A stretch of 64,000 nucleotides of DNA from Candidatus Aquidulcis sp. (GTDB taxonomy: Bacteria > Chloroflexota > Anaerolineae > Anaerolineales > UBA4823). Under the pieces are notes generated by a model that was not told the DNA's origin, ran no database searches, and saw only the letters and a list, made by a program, of their open reading frames with translations. The stretch spans positions 1-64,000 of the forward strand of contig DYIZ01000007.1 of NCBI GenBank assembly GCA_020723385.1, given 5' to 3'. Each line of letters starts with the position of its first letter. Positions within the stretch are counted from its first letter, which is position 1. Both the position numbers and the translations under genes were made by a program. Shown one piece after another: positions 54,900 through 63,387 of the stretch.

Positions 54900-55799
54900 T
54901 TAGTAATATTTCTCGCTGTGACGGTTGCCCCAATATTGGACTGCCGTCAGCATGATGATGGCCAGCAGCAAGAAAATCGCTGCCGCCGAAGAGACCCCCA
55001 TCAGGTTGGGGAATTTTTTGAAGATGTAATAAACTAGCGTAGTCGTGGCCCCCGCTGGGCCGCCCTGGGTCATCACGAAAATCGGCTCGAAGCCGCGCAC
55101 CGTGAAAATGGTGGTCGAGACGATGAGCAGGAAGGTGGTAGGCGCCAGCAGCGGCCACGTGATGAAACGGAACATCTGCCAATCGTTTTTGACGCCGTCA
55201 ATCTGCGCCGCTTCGTAATAATCGTTGTTGATGCTTTGCAAACCGGCCAGGTAGATCACCATACAGTACCCGGCAGATTTCCACGTGTTCATCAATACGA
55301 TCATTACCATCGCCCAGCCGGGGTCGGTGGTCTGCCACAGGGGGAACTGTAGCCCCAGGTTGTTAATCAAGTTGGGGAGGAAGCCGCTCATCGGGGTGGC
55401 GGTCAAAATCCAGCTAAAGATAATCCCAGCGGCGACGAACGAAACCGACATGGGGATAAAGAAGATGGTGCGGAAAACACCGCGGGCAAAGAGATTCTTC
55501 TTGTTGACAAGAAAAGCCAGCAGCAGGCCAATCCCGATTTGCGACGGCACAGCCAGGATCAGGTAATAAGCCGTGTTGCCAAGCGCCGTCCAAAAGTTCT
55601 TGTCTTTGAAAATGCGCACGTAATTGTCGAAACCGACGAATTCCGGCTTTCCCAGGATGCCCCATTCGTGAAAGCTGATGTAAAGCACAAAGCCAATCGG
55701 GTAGAGCAGGAAAATCGAAACGAGGATGATGGCAGGTAAGACGAATGAATACCCGGTGACGGTGACGCGGAATTTGTTCAATCGTTTTGCAGTCAACAT
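54900..55799 (-). CDS. ABC sugar transporter permease, MalF type (LacI locus)
   Basis: 299 residues, GGAGG 6 nt upstream of the ATG. Six membrane helices; EAA-type loop SINNDYYEAAQIDGVKNDWQMFRFITWPLL. The EAA loop departs from the usual consensus (SIN instead of GIP). Forms the channel with its MalG-type neighbour for the binding protein encoded upstream. Confidence 0.94.
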   Translation of the reverse strand: MLTAKRLNKFRVTVTGYSFVLPAIILVSIFLLYPIGFVLYISFHEWGILGKPEFVGFDNYVRIFKDKNFWTALGNTAYYLILAVPSQIGIGLLLAFLVNKKNLFARGVFRTIFFIPMSVSFVAAGIIFSWILTATPMSGFLPNLINNLGLQFPLWQTTDPGWAMVMIVLMNTWKSAGYCMVIYLAGLQSINNDYYEAAQIDGVKNDWQMFRFITWPLLAPTTFLLIVSTTIFTVRGFEPIFVMTQGGPAGATTTLVYYIFKKFPNLMGVSSAAAIFLLLAIIMLTAVQYWGNRHSEKYY

Positions 55800-55869
55800 G
55801 GAGCGCCTCCTGGCTTAGAATTGATTGCGGGCCACGTTTTCACGCAGCCCGCAATTTCAGAGCGTCGCA

Positions 55870-57207
55870 CTACTTACCCAGGATATCGTTCACTTCTTCT
55901 TGCAGGGCTTTGAATGTTTCTTTTATGTCAGCATCGTTGAGCATAACCGCATCCCAGGCAGGTGTAAAGGCATTGGAGATCTCGCCGAATTGCGGCAGGG
56001 GCGGGCGGGCAACGCCGTAGGGGGTCTGGTTGACGAAGCCGGCCATGAAGGGATACTTGGCGAGGTGCTCCTGGTATTCCTTGCTGGCGGCAGCGGTCAA
56101 GGTCACCGGCAGGTTGCCAGATTGCTTCTGGAAAGCGATCTGGAATTCATCGGTGAGGATCCATTCACCGAAGGCGAAGGCGCAGGCTTCCTGTTCTTTA
56201 GTGGAGGTCTTGCCGATAAAGAGTTGGTCGCCGCCCAGGTTGGCAGCGGGTTTCACATCGCGGGGGTAAGGTACCACGGTGAACTTGAAATCAGTAAAGG
56301 TGGACAGCTTGGGGAAGTTCCACGGGCCATTGGCCATAACCGCGACTTCACCCGCATACCATGGCGCGGCATCCCAACCGGTGGGAGTCGTGGTGGCGTA
56401 ACCGGCGTCCAATAAATCCTTCTGGAGTTGGACAGATTTGAAAGTGGCTTCGCTGTCGAGAACGGCCAGCCCGGAGACATCGCCGCCAGCCGCGCCGTAC
56501 CAGGAATGGAAGGTCCAGAAATCCCACCCGGTGTTGACAGTGACGAGGAAGCCTTTCATACCGGAGTTGGCATCGGTGACTTTCTTCATTGCGTCAGCGA
56601 ACTCATCCCAGGTCCAGGTTTTCTCAGGATCCTGTGAGGGAATCGGCACGCCGGCTTTTTCGAAAGCATCAACGTTGATCCACATGGCGGTGTTGTTGGT
56701 CATCCACGGCAGGCTGCGAACTTTGCCTTCCCAGGATGAAAGCTCGAGCAGAGAGGGGATGATGTTGTCTTTGATGGTGGGATTGGCATTCAGCCAGCCG
56801 TCAACGTCGGCCAGCACGTCTGCTTCCACATAAGCGCCGGTCTCGGAGCTGGCGATCCACCACAGGTGCGGGCGGTTGGCATCATCGAGGGGCAGCGCCA
56901 GGCCGGTGCGGACGATGGCGGGGTCTTCGATGCCCAGGTTGCGGGCAACGATGGTGCATTCCGGGTGCAGGGCGTTGAACTTGGGCAGCAGATCACCGAT
57001 GAGGAAGGTTTCGGTATCGGTGGGAATGGTGTGCCAGAGGTTGACACGGGCTTTCGAGCCGCTGTACGGAGCCGGAGTGACCTCGACAGACTCACCGGGG
57101 ACGATTTGAGTCTGGACGACGACTTGGGCGGTAGGAGTGCTGCAAGCCGCCAGCAGCATCGCGGCCACCATCAACAGCGAAAACAATAGCCATAAGTTTC
57201 TTTTCAT
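55870..57207 (-). CDS. Sugar-binding lipoprotein of the LacI-controlled ABC importer
   Basis: 445 residues, ATG after AAGGAG. Lipoprotein signal ending LLAAC (Cys22), then a family 1 solute-binding fold with an N-terminal VNLWHTI strand, WWIASSETGAYVEADVLADVDGWL, ALAFGEW-like helix near the C terminus and PQFGEISNAF. Single-domain, unlike the tandem protein of the ROK locus. Substrate probably sucrose or fructooligosaccharide, by linkage to GH32 and amylosucrase. Confidence 0.93.
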   Translation of the reverse strand: MKRNLWLLFSLLMVAAMLLAACSTPTAQVVVQTQIVPGESVEVTPAPYSGSKARVNLWHTIPTDTETFLIGDLLPKFNALHPECTIVARNLGIEDPAIVRTGLALPLDDANRPHLWWIASSETGAYVEADVLADVDGWLNANPTIKDNIIPSLLELSSWEGKVRSLPWMTNNTAMWINVDAFEKAGVPIPSQDPEKTWTWDEFADAMKKVTDANSGMKGFLVTVNTGWDFWTFHSWYGAAGGDVSGLAVLDSEATFKSVQLQKDLLDAGYATTTPTGWDAAPWYAGEVAVMANGPWNFPKLSTFTDFKFTVVPYPRDVKPAANLGGDQLFIGKTSTKEQEACAFAFGEWILTDEFQIAFQKQSGNLPVTLTAAASKEYQEHLAKYPFMAGFVNQTPYGVARPPLPQFGEISNAFTPAWDAVMLNDADIKETFKALQEEVNDILGK

Positions 57208-57344
57208 TTTCCTATCTCCTTCTTAGATTTGATACGAAAGTGGAGTGATTGTGAGAAGAAAGTGTGAAAATGGACAATAAAGCGCCTCCTCCTGTGCATG
57301 TTGTTTTCTTTCAAGATATTGGTCTTCGACAGAAAGTAGTTTAC

Positions 57345-57358
57345 TGAAAGCACTTTCA
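57345..57358. promoter_or_regulatory. LacI-family operator in front of the sugar operon
   Basis: TGAAAGCACTTTCA, arms TGAAAG/CTTTCA. It covers the expected transcription start of the binding-protein operon. The same sequence occurs before the lacI-type gene at 58574-58587. Confidence 0.8.
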
Positions 57359-57364
57359 TAATTG

Positions 57365-57393
57365 AGTATAGCACTGACGGAAGGATGAGTCAA
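57365..57393 (-). promoter_or_regulatory. Promoter of the binding-protein/GH32 operon
   Basis: Minus strand TTGACT (57393-57388), exact 17-nt spacer, TATACT (57370-57365), with the operator right after. This lies in the 330-bp gap between the LacI gene and the binding-protein gene; the remaining part, 57394-57537, shows no feature I can support. Confidence 0.8.
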
Positions 57394-57537
57394 GAGGAAA
57401 TTTGCTTTGCGCCCACCGCATGCTCAGGATTTCACGTTTCTAATTCTTCAGTTTCCCCTCAGTTCTGCTTCTCCATGCCGCGACGGAAAGCGGCTGGCCG
57501 AAACCTTCCACGCAAGATGTGAATGGGTTCGAGATGC

Positions 57538-58545
57538 TCAAGCTGTCTGTCTCTCGATGAGCATCAAAGGCAGATGGATGTGTTGCATTGGCCGGTCAGG
57601 CTCAGCAATGCGCGAAAGCAAGATTTCAACTGCCAATCGTCCGGATTCATCGAGGTGCTGGCGAATGGTGGTCAGTTCGGCGTATTCGGCCATATCCAGA
57701 TCATCGAACCCGATAATAGCCAGGTTTTCGGGAACCAGGAAACCCATCTTACGGGCAGCTTTCAGAACGCCCAATGCCTGAAAATCGGTGGCGGCAAAGA
57801 TAGCGGTTGGCGGATCTGGCCGGTTGAGCAGTTCAGCGGCTACGCGGTGGGTCTGTTCCTGGGTGTAAGGCGCCAGACGGACGAAATCATCCGGGAGAGG
57901 GATTCCCGCACTCTGCATAGATTGACGAAACCCCGAGAGACGCATTCCGACGGGGTGAATAGCATATTCCGGCAGATCAGTATCGCCCAAGAAGGCGATT
58001 CGGCGATGCCCTTTTTGAATAAGATAGTCCGCCGCCATGCGCCCGCCAGCAACATCGTCAATCTCGACGCTGCTCAGATCGGAATGGGGATATTCGATCA
58101 GCACTGTCGGAATGTTGTGTGCGACCAGACGACGGGTATTATCGTCGCTGATAGGCAGCGACATGATTACCAGCCCATCCAGGTTGCCGGTGAGTGGAAC
58201 CGTGGCAAAGTAGCTCTCCAAATGAGCTGCCGATTCAACGGTGTATACCACCAATTCGTAGTTTTCTTTCGACAGCGCAGCCGCGATGCCGCGCAGCCGC
58301 TGAACGAAGGATGGCGCGGTAAAAAAGGGGGTGATGACGCCGATGCGCCCGGTTTTGCGAAGGGCGCGGGCGCGCGCTTCGGCTTTAGGTACGAAACCGA
58401 GCTGGTCTATGGCCGCCAGGATGCGCTCGCGGGTTTCCGGGTTGACTTTGTCGGGAGCGTTGAGCATCCGGGACACGGTTGTGATGCTCACCCCGGCCAG
58501 CCTGGCCACATCGTAGATTGTCGAAGGTTTATTTGAGGAATCCAT
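57538..58545 (-). CDS. LacI-family transcriptional regulator
   Basis: 335 residues, typical length. Helix-turn-helix and hinge at about 8-55 (TIYDVARLAGVSITTVSRMLN), periplasmic-binding-protein-like effector domain after that (RRIAFLGDTD, IGFDDLDMAEY). It likely represses both its own gene and the sugar operon through the two GAAAGCACTTTC operators, releasing on binding a sucrose- or fructose-derived effector. The operon lies directly downstream in the same direction. Confidence 0.95.
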   Translation of the reverse strand: MDSSNKPSTIYDVARLAGVSITTVSRMLNAPDKVNPETRERILAAIDQLGFVPKAEARARALRKTGRIGVITPFFTAPSFVQRLRGIAAALSKENYELVVYTVESAAHLESYFATVPLTGNLDGLVIMSLPISDDNTRRLVAHNIPTVLIEYPHSDLSSVEIDDVAGGRMAADYLIQKGHRRIAFLGDTDLPEYAIHPVGMRLSGFRQSMQSAGIPLPDDFVRLAPYTQEQTHRVAAELLNRPDPPTAIFAATDFQALGVLKAARKMGFLVPENLAIIGFDDLDMAEYAELTTIRQHLDESGRLAVEILLSRIAEPDRPMQHIHLPLMLIERQTA

Positions 58546-58573
58546 GTCGCGTTAGATCGTGATGTAGAATTGA

Positions 58574-58592
58574 CGAAAGCACTTTCATTATA
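58574..58592 (-). promoter_or_regulatory. lacI-type gene operator and -10 box
   Basis: CGAAAGCACTTTCA (58574-58587) abuts a TATAAT read on the minus strand (58592-58587). The operator thus overlaps the start of transcription; autoregulation is expected. No clear -35. Confidence 0.75.
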
Positions 58593-58632
58593 ACATTATC
58601 GGCAGGTTGGCGATAATGTCCATTGAAGGATT

Positions 58633-61600
58633 TCACGCTTCGCTGACGACCCATTTCAAAAGATCATTTATAACAGTTTCCAGGTTGTAAGAGCGTGCCT
58701 TCTCGGACGCGATTTGTTCTTCGTCCGGTGAGAGTTGGCCCTCGATGCCCTTGTTTACCCGAGCCGCGCGTTCTTCAGTATCCTGGCTGCCGGCTGGATG
58801 ATCACTGGCAAATAAAAGCAGTGCTTTGGCAAAGAGAGTTTGGCCTTGTTTCGCCATCAAATTGGCGACGGCGACGATGGTTTCCAGCGCCAGTGGGCTT
58901 GAGTTGCTGTCGCGGGCCGATTGCAGGGCCGTGCGAAGAAAATGCCTGGCTCGATCATTCTGGCCGAGGGAAACTGCCACCGCGCTCAATTGATTACAAG
59001 AATAACCAGTACCCAAAGAACTGTGAATTTCCTGGTAAATCGAGAGACTTTCCGTGGCACGCAACTCAGCCGTTCCGTAGTCGCCTTGAACGTAGGCAAT
59101 ATCCGCCAAATTATTGAGCGAAACTGCGGCCCCATAGCGGTCGCCGATTTCCCGGCAGATCTCGACGCTCTGCTCGATCAGGCGCTTTGCCTCGGGCAGG
59201 TTGCCGAGCAGACGGGCGGTATCGCCCAGGTTGTTCATCAGCACCGATACACCTGAGCGGTCATTCAACGCCTGCCCGATGGCCAGGCTTTCTTCGTACT
59301 GGTTGACGGCTTCCTGAAAATTACCCAACTCGGCATCGGCGTTCGCACCGTTGATCAGGGTGCGGGAGATGCCCCATGGGTCGTGCATTTCCCGCAGGAT
59401 CGAGAGAGCCGCTTGTTGGTGCTTCTTCGATTCGGCGTAATTGCCCTGGAAATACGCCACGACGCTGGCCTCATTGAGCACATAAGCCATCCCGCGCTGG
59501 TCACCCAGGGATTCGTAATACCCGTAACTGAGACGGCAGTATTCCTCTGCCTGGGAATAATGCGCCCGCGATTCTTCGATGGTTCCCATGGCCAGGTAAA
59601 GGGTTGCCAGTGTTTCTGTATCCTTGCAATCCGCGATCAAGTCTTTGCTTTGGGTGTACAGATCCCAGGCTGTGTCGAAGTGGGCCATGCGGGTATTGAA
59701 TATTCCCTGCCGGATTTGCAAGTTCGCCAGGAGGAGTTTCCCTGTCGGTGTACACGCAATGGCTTGGCGAGAATTTTTAACCGCCTCGACCGCTCGCTGC
59801 ATGGCGTCTACGCCTTCTTGATGTAAGCCATGGATTTCATAGTACCGGTATAGGCTTTCGTAGGCTTTCTTGACCAAATCGAATTGTTCGTGTTCGGTGG
59901 CAAAAGCCCAGGCGGCGCGCAGGTTGTCTATTTCCTCGGTTAATTCGGCCAGAACGACTTTCTGCCGTTCGGCTTTGAGTGTCTCTTCACGCTGGTGCAA
60001 GAACTCCGTGTAATAATCACAATGCGCCTGTCTCATCCTGGCCTGTTCTTCGGGCATCTCGGCCAGTTTTTCGGCGGCATACTGCTTGAGAACTTCGTGC
60101 AGACTGTACCGGCTGGCGGGGGTTCGGTGAAGGAGGGATTTCTGCGCCAGAGCCGACAAAGCCGAGAGCGACGCGCCCGCAACAGAGGCTGCCGCCTCCC
60201 GGTCGAAGCTGCCCTGAAAGATCGCCAGCCGGGCAAACAAGGTTTTCTCATCCTGGGCGAGAAGATTCCATGAGCTTTCGAAGACTGCCCGCAGGCTGCG
60301 ATGGCGTTCGGGGATATTGCGCTTCGTCGTCGCAACGAAATCCAGGCTTTTTTCCATCTCGCGGGCGATTTCCTGGCAAGAAAGCATTCGCAGCCAGGCG
60401 GAAGCCAGCTCGATTCCCAACGGGCTGCCGTCAATGGATTGGCACACCTTCACGATCCAGGCTCGATCCTCCTCGGTTGGGGTGAAGGTCGGTTGCACGC
60501 GGCGCGCACTTTGCAGGAACATTTGGACGGCGGGGTATATTTCGACCTTCGCTGGATCAGGTTCTTGCGGATATTCCATGCCCCTGATTTCCAGTATCAT
60601 CTCCTCGTGGAGGTCGAGGCTGACCCTTGAGGTTACCAGCAGCTTGACGTTAGGCGCACTCGCCAGGATGTCTTCCAGTATGCCGGCTCCCGCCACCAAA
60701 TGCTCGAAATTATCGAAGATCAGGAGCAAATGCTTCTCGCGTAAATAATTGATCAACTGGACTTGGGGGTTATCCTGGCTGTAGAATGAAAAACCCAGCG
60801 CCTCAGCGATGGCCGCTGTCAGAAATTCCGGGGAGGGGGTGGAGGCCAGGGGGACAAAGAAAACACCGTGCGGGAACCGTTCGGCCATTTCGGCGGCAGC
60901 CTGAATGGCGAGACGTGTTTTACCCACACCGCCAGGCCCAATCAGGGTAAGCATTCGCCCGGTAGCCAGGATAGACTGTACTTCGGACAGTTCCCGATCC
61001 CGACCGATGAACGGCGAGGGCGGGATCGGCAGGTTTTGCACGCCGGGTCGGACGCGGCCTGGTATTTGGTGGGTATCAAAGTCAGACGAAAGCCGCCAAC
61101 CGTCATCGGTGCGGCGCAGAATGCCGCGTTCGACGAGGTAAGGGAGAACCTTCTGCACCTCCGCGGGCAAGCCTTGTGTATTTTGGTAAAGCCAGGTGAT
61201 GAATTCTGGCGGGCATTCCCATTGCAGTAGGCTGCGCAGCCAGATCCGTAAACCTGATTCGGACAAAGGAGCCAGGGTTATGGCCATCCGCAGTGGAGCC
61301 TGATCGAGAGGGGTGACGCGTGGTGCAATTTCAGGATCGAGCGCGTAAGCCAACCCAATGGTCGGGATCGAAGATGAAAAGATCAGGTGGTAAACCAACT
61401 CCAATGTTGCCCAATCCAGCTCAAATAGATTATCGGCGGTGATGAAAACCCCCGTTCGGCCCCAATCCTCGATCCGGCTGCGCAAAGCCTCCCCGAAGGC
61501 CTCGATTCCCGCGGATGGCGAGGGCAGCCCCAATTCCTTACTGGCCCTTGCAATCGCGCCGTAGACCCGGTTTTTGACTGCCAGCCCGCCGTGCAGTGCG

Positions 61601-62328
61601 ATAACCTGGTAGCCGCGCAAGCGCGCCATCCGCGCCGTTTCGGCAAGGAAACAGCTTCGCCCTGACCCTGCTGGGCCGCCAATTTGCAGGATGCCTTGCC
61701 CGCCCTCTGGCAGCATATCCAGGAAGCGCATCAGCGTTCTTAGGGCTTCATCGCGCTCGACCAGGCGGGAGGTGTCTCCAAACGACAACTCAACGGGCGG
61801 GGCAGGGCTGTCGCCAACCACGCGCCCGCGCCCTTGCCGTTTGGCCTCGTGATTGCGGATGTCGGCGGCCTCGAAGATGGCCTCAGCGGTCGAGCCGTCA
61901 CCGGGAAAATTTGCCACCCCGATGCTGAGAGAGAGATTCACCGGCGGGCGGCCTCCGAATGGCGAGGATTGGATTGCATCGAGCAATCGCTCTGCAAGAG
62001 CAGTCGCCTGTGGTTTTGCGGTATTGGGCAGCAGAAGAATGAATTCGTCCCCGCCATAACGGAATAAAATGTCCGAGCCGCGCACGCCGTCTTGCAGCCG
62101 TTTGGCCAGTTCGGCCAATACCTCGTCGCCGCGGGAATAACCGAACGCATCGTTGATGCTTTTGAAGTAGTCGAGATCAACCAGGAGCAGCGAGAACGAT
62201 TCATCGTACCGCGCGGCGCGTTCGATTTCTTCTTGCAGCCGCTGGTGCAAATTTGCGCGAGTATAAACACCCGTCAACGGGTCTATGAAAAGGAGTTGAG
62301 GTCGCATGATGAACGAATCGTCTTGCAA
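58633..62328 (-). CDS. GGDEF protein with two STAND/AAA ATPase modules and TPR repeats
   Basis: 1231 residues from TTG 62328; an ATG 7 codons later is an equally possible start and neither has a ribosome site. Diguanylate cyclase domain about 1-172 with GGDEF (92-96) and an RxxD inhibition site exactly five residues before it (83-86). First ATPase module at about 190-420 with a degenerate P-loop GGPAGSGRS (Arg in place of Lys). Second module from about 437 with a normal P-loop GPGGVGKT (463-470) and Walker B LLLIFDNFEH, of NB-ARC/STAND type. TPR helices fill about 780-1210. Likely couples ligand-driven assembly to c-di-GMP synthesis. No DNA-binding domain. Confidence 0.88.
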   Translation of the reverse strand: MQDDSFIMRPQLLFIDPLTGVYTRANLHQRLQEEIERAARYDESFSLLLVDLDYFKSINDAFGYSRGDEVLAELAKRLQDGVRGSDILFRYGGDEFILLLPNTAKPQATALAERLLDAIQSSPFGGRPPVNLSLSIGVANFPGDGSTAEAIFEAADIRNHEAKRQGRGRVVGDSPAPPVELSFGDTSRLVERDEALRTLMRFLDMLPEGGQGILQIGGPAGSGRSCFLAETARMARLRGYQVIALHGGLAVKNRVYGAIARASKELGLPSPSAGIEAFGEALRSRIEDWGRTGVFITADNLFELDWATLELVYHLIFSSSIPTIGLAYALDPEIAPRVTPLDQAPLRMAITLAPLSESGLRIWLRSLLQWECPPEFITWLYQNTQGLPAEVQKVLPYLVERGILRRTDDGWRLSSDFDTHQIPGRVRPGVQNLPIPPSPFIGRDRELSEVQSILATGRMLTLIGPGGVGKTRLAIQAAAEMAERFPHGVFFVPLASTPSPEFLTAAIAEALGFSFYSQDNPQVQLINYLREKHLLLIFDNFEHLVAGAGILEDILASAPNVKLLVTSRVSLDLHEEMILEIRGMEYPQEPDPAKVEIYPAVQMFLQSARRVQPTFTPTEEDRAWIVKVCQSIDGSPLGIELASAWLRMLSCQEIAREMEKSLDFVATTKRNIPERHRSLRAVFESSWNLLAQDEKTLFARLAIFQGSFDREAAASVAGASLSALSALAQKSLLHRTPASRYSLHEVLKQYAAEKLAEMPEEQARMRQAHCDYYTEFLHQREETLKAERQKVVLAELTEEIDNLRAAWAFATEHEQFDLVKKAYESLYRYYEIHGLHQEGVDAMQRAVEAVKNSRQAIACTPTGKLLLANLQIRQGIFNTRMAHFDTAWDLYTQSKDLIADCKDTETLATLYLAMGTIEESRAHYSQAEEYCRLSYGYYESLGDQRGMAYVLNEASVVAYFQGNYAESKKHQQAALSILREMHDPWGISRTLINGANADAELGNFQEAVNQYEESLAIGQALNDRSGVSVLMNNLGDTARLLGNLPEAKRLIEQSVEICREIGDRYGAAVSLNNLADIAYVQGDYGTAELRATESLSIYQEIHSSLGTGYSCNQLSAVAVSLGQNDRARHFLRTALQSARDSNSSPLALETIVAVANLMAKQGQTLFAKALLLFASDHPAGSQDTEERAARVNKGIEGQLSPDEEQIASEKARSYNLETVINDLLKWVVSEA

Positions 62329-62406
62329 TAGACGCTTGGATAGGCCGGGCGAGCATAATTGTAGCCTAAAACAACCCCTTTAGATTAACAGAGATGTGAG
62401 GGAGAG

Positions 62407-63270
62407 TCACTTCACGAAGAAGCCAACCGCCAGGATGCCTGGCCCGCCGTGTGTGACAATGGCGGGCGGCATATTGTGCAATGGAATCTCGGCCAACCCC
62501 AGCGCTGCGCGCAGATTTTCGACCAGCTCTTGACCCTGGTCAACGGCGCTGGCGTGCATGACGGTCAGATAGCCTTCGCGCAGGCCGATGCCATCCTCGC
62601 TGCGGGGATATTGTTCGATGACAATCTCCTTTAGACGGGTGAGCGCCGCTTTGTGGGTGCGCACTTTTTCACACGGGTTGACGCGCCCCTCGGAAAAAGT
62701 CAGGATTGGCTTGATTTGCAATAGTGTGCCCACCATCGCTGACGCGCCGCCGATGCGCCCCCCGCGTGCCAGGAAATCCAGAGTCGCCACCAGGAAATAG
62801 AGACGGCAGCGCGCCATCATATCCTGAATCCGCGTCTCGATTGTGTCCACATCCAGCCCAGCTTCGGCCCACTCGACGGCGCACTGTACCATGCTCGCCA
62901 ATGGGCTGGCGATGGTGCGGGTATCAATCACCCGAATGTCGGCGTCGGGGAATTCGGCCTTGGCGGTCAACGCCGAACGCACGGTCCCGCTGACTTCGGA
63001 TGATGGGTGGAGACACAGAATCGGGCGGCCAGTAGGCACGAGCCGTTCGAATTCTTTGACGAACAGTTCGACCGGCGGAGCAGCCGTTTTGGGCAGTTCC
63101 GATGAAGTGCAAAGCCGGTGCATGAAGGCGATGATATCCATCTCGACCCCTTCGAGAAAAGATTCATTCCCAAAGTTGATCACCTGCGGGATTACGGGGA
63201 CATGATGCTGCCTGGCAAACTGGGCAGAAATGACGGATGTCGTATCGGTGATGATATGAGGGGATGACAT
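62407..63270 (-). CDS. DegV-family fatty-acid-binding protein
   Basis: 287 residues from ATG 63270, preceded by GGAG; the frame extends 17 codons up without support. DegV pattern: an early ITDTTS strand-loop, a middle LHPSSEVSGTV segment, RVIDTRTIASPLA, and TLDFLARGGRIGGASAMVG. Members bind fatty acids for phosphorylation by FakA-type kinases. No FakA gene is in the window. Lies downstream of no partner gene; it runs toward the GGDEF gene. Confidence 0.93.
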   Translation of the reverse strand: MSSPHIITDTTSVISAQFARQHHVPVIPQVINFGNESFLEGVEMDIIAFMHRLCTSSELPKTAAPPVELFVKEFERLVPTGRPILCLHPSSEVSGTVRSALTAKAEFPDADIRVIDTRTIASPLASMVQCAVEWAEAGLDVDTIETRIQDMMARCRLYFLVATLDFLARGGRIGGASAMVGTLLQIKPILTFSEGRVNPCEKVRTHKAALTRLKEIVIEQYPRSEDGIGLREGYLTVMHASAVDQGQELVENLRAALGLAEIPLHNMPPAIVTHGGPGILAVGFFVK

Positions 63271-63335
63271 TGCGGCTCCATCGGACGCTGGGATGATTGA
63301 GCAAATGATACCACAGAACATTTACCGTTCAGCAG

Positions 63336-63341
63336 TATAAT
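63336..63341 (+). promoter_or_regulatory. Possible -10 box for the final secreted-protein gene
   Basis: Exact TATAAT in the divergent gap between the DegV gene and the last gene, 46 nt before the ATG. No fitting -35. Confidence 0.4.
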
Positions 63342-63387
63342 TCGGGCTTGCGCCTGGCGCACACATCGAGATACAGGAGTGAATTCT

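Noticed and set aside
58633-62328. Antiphage STAND (Avs-like) defence gene
   Set aside because: It carries a GGDEF output, no nuclease or other toxic effector, and no defence neighbours.
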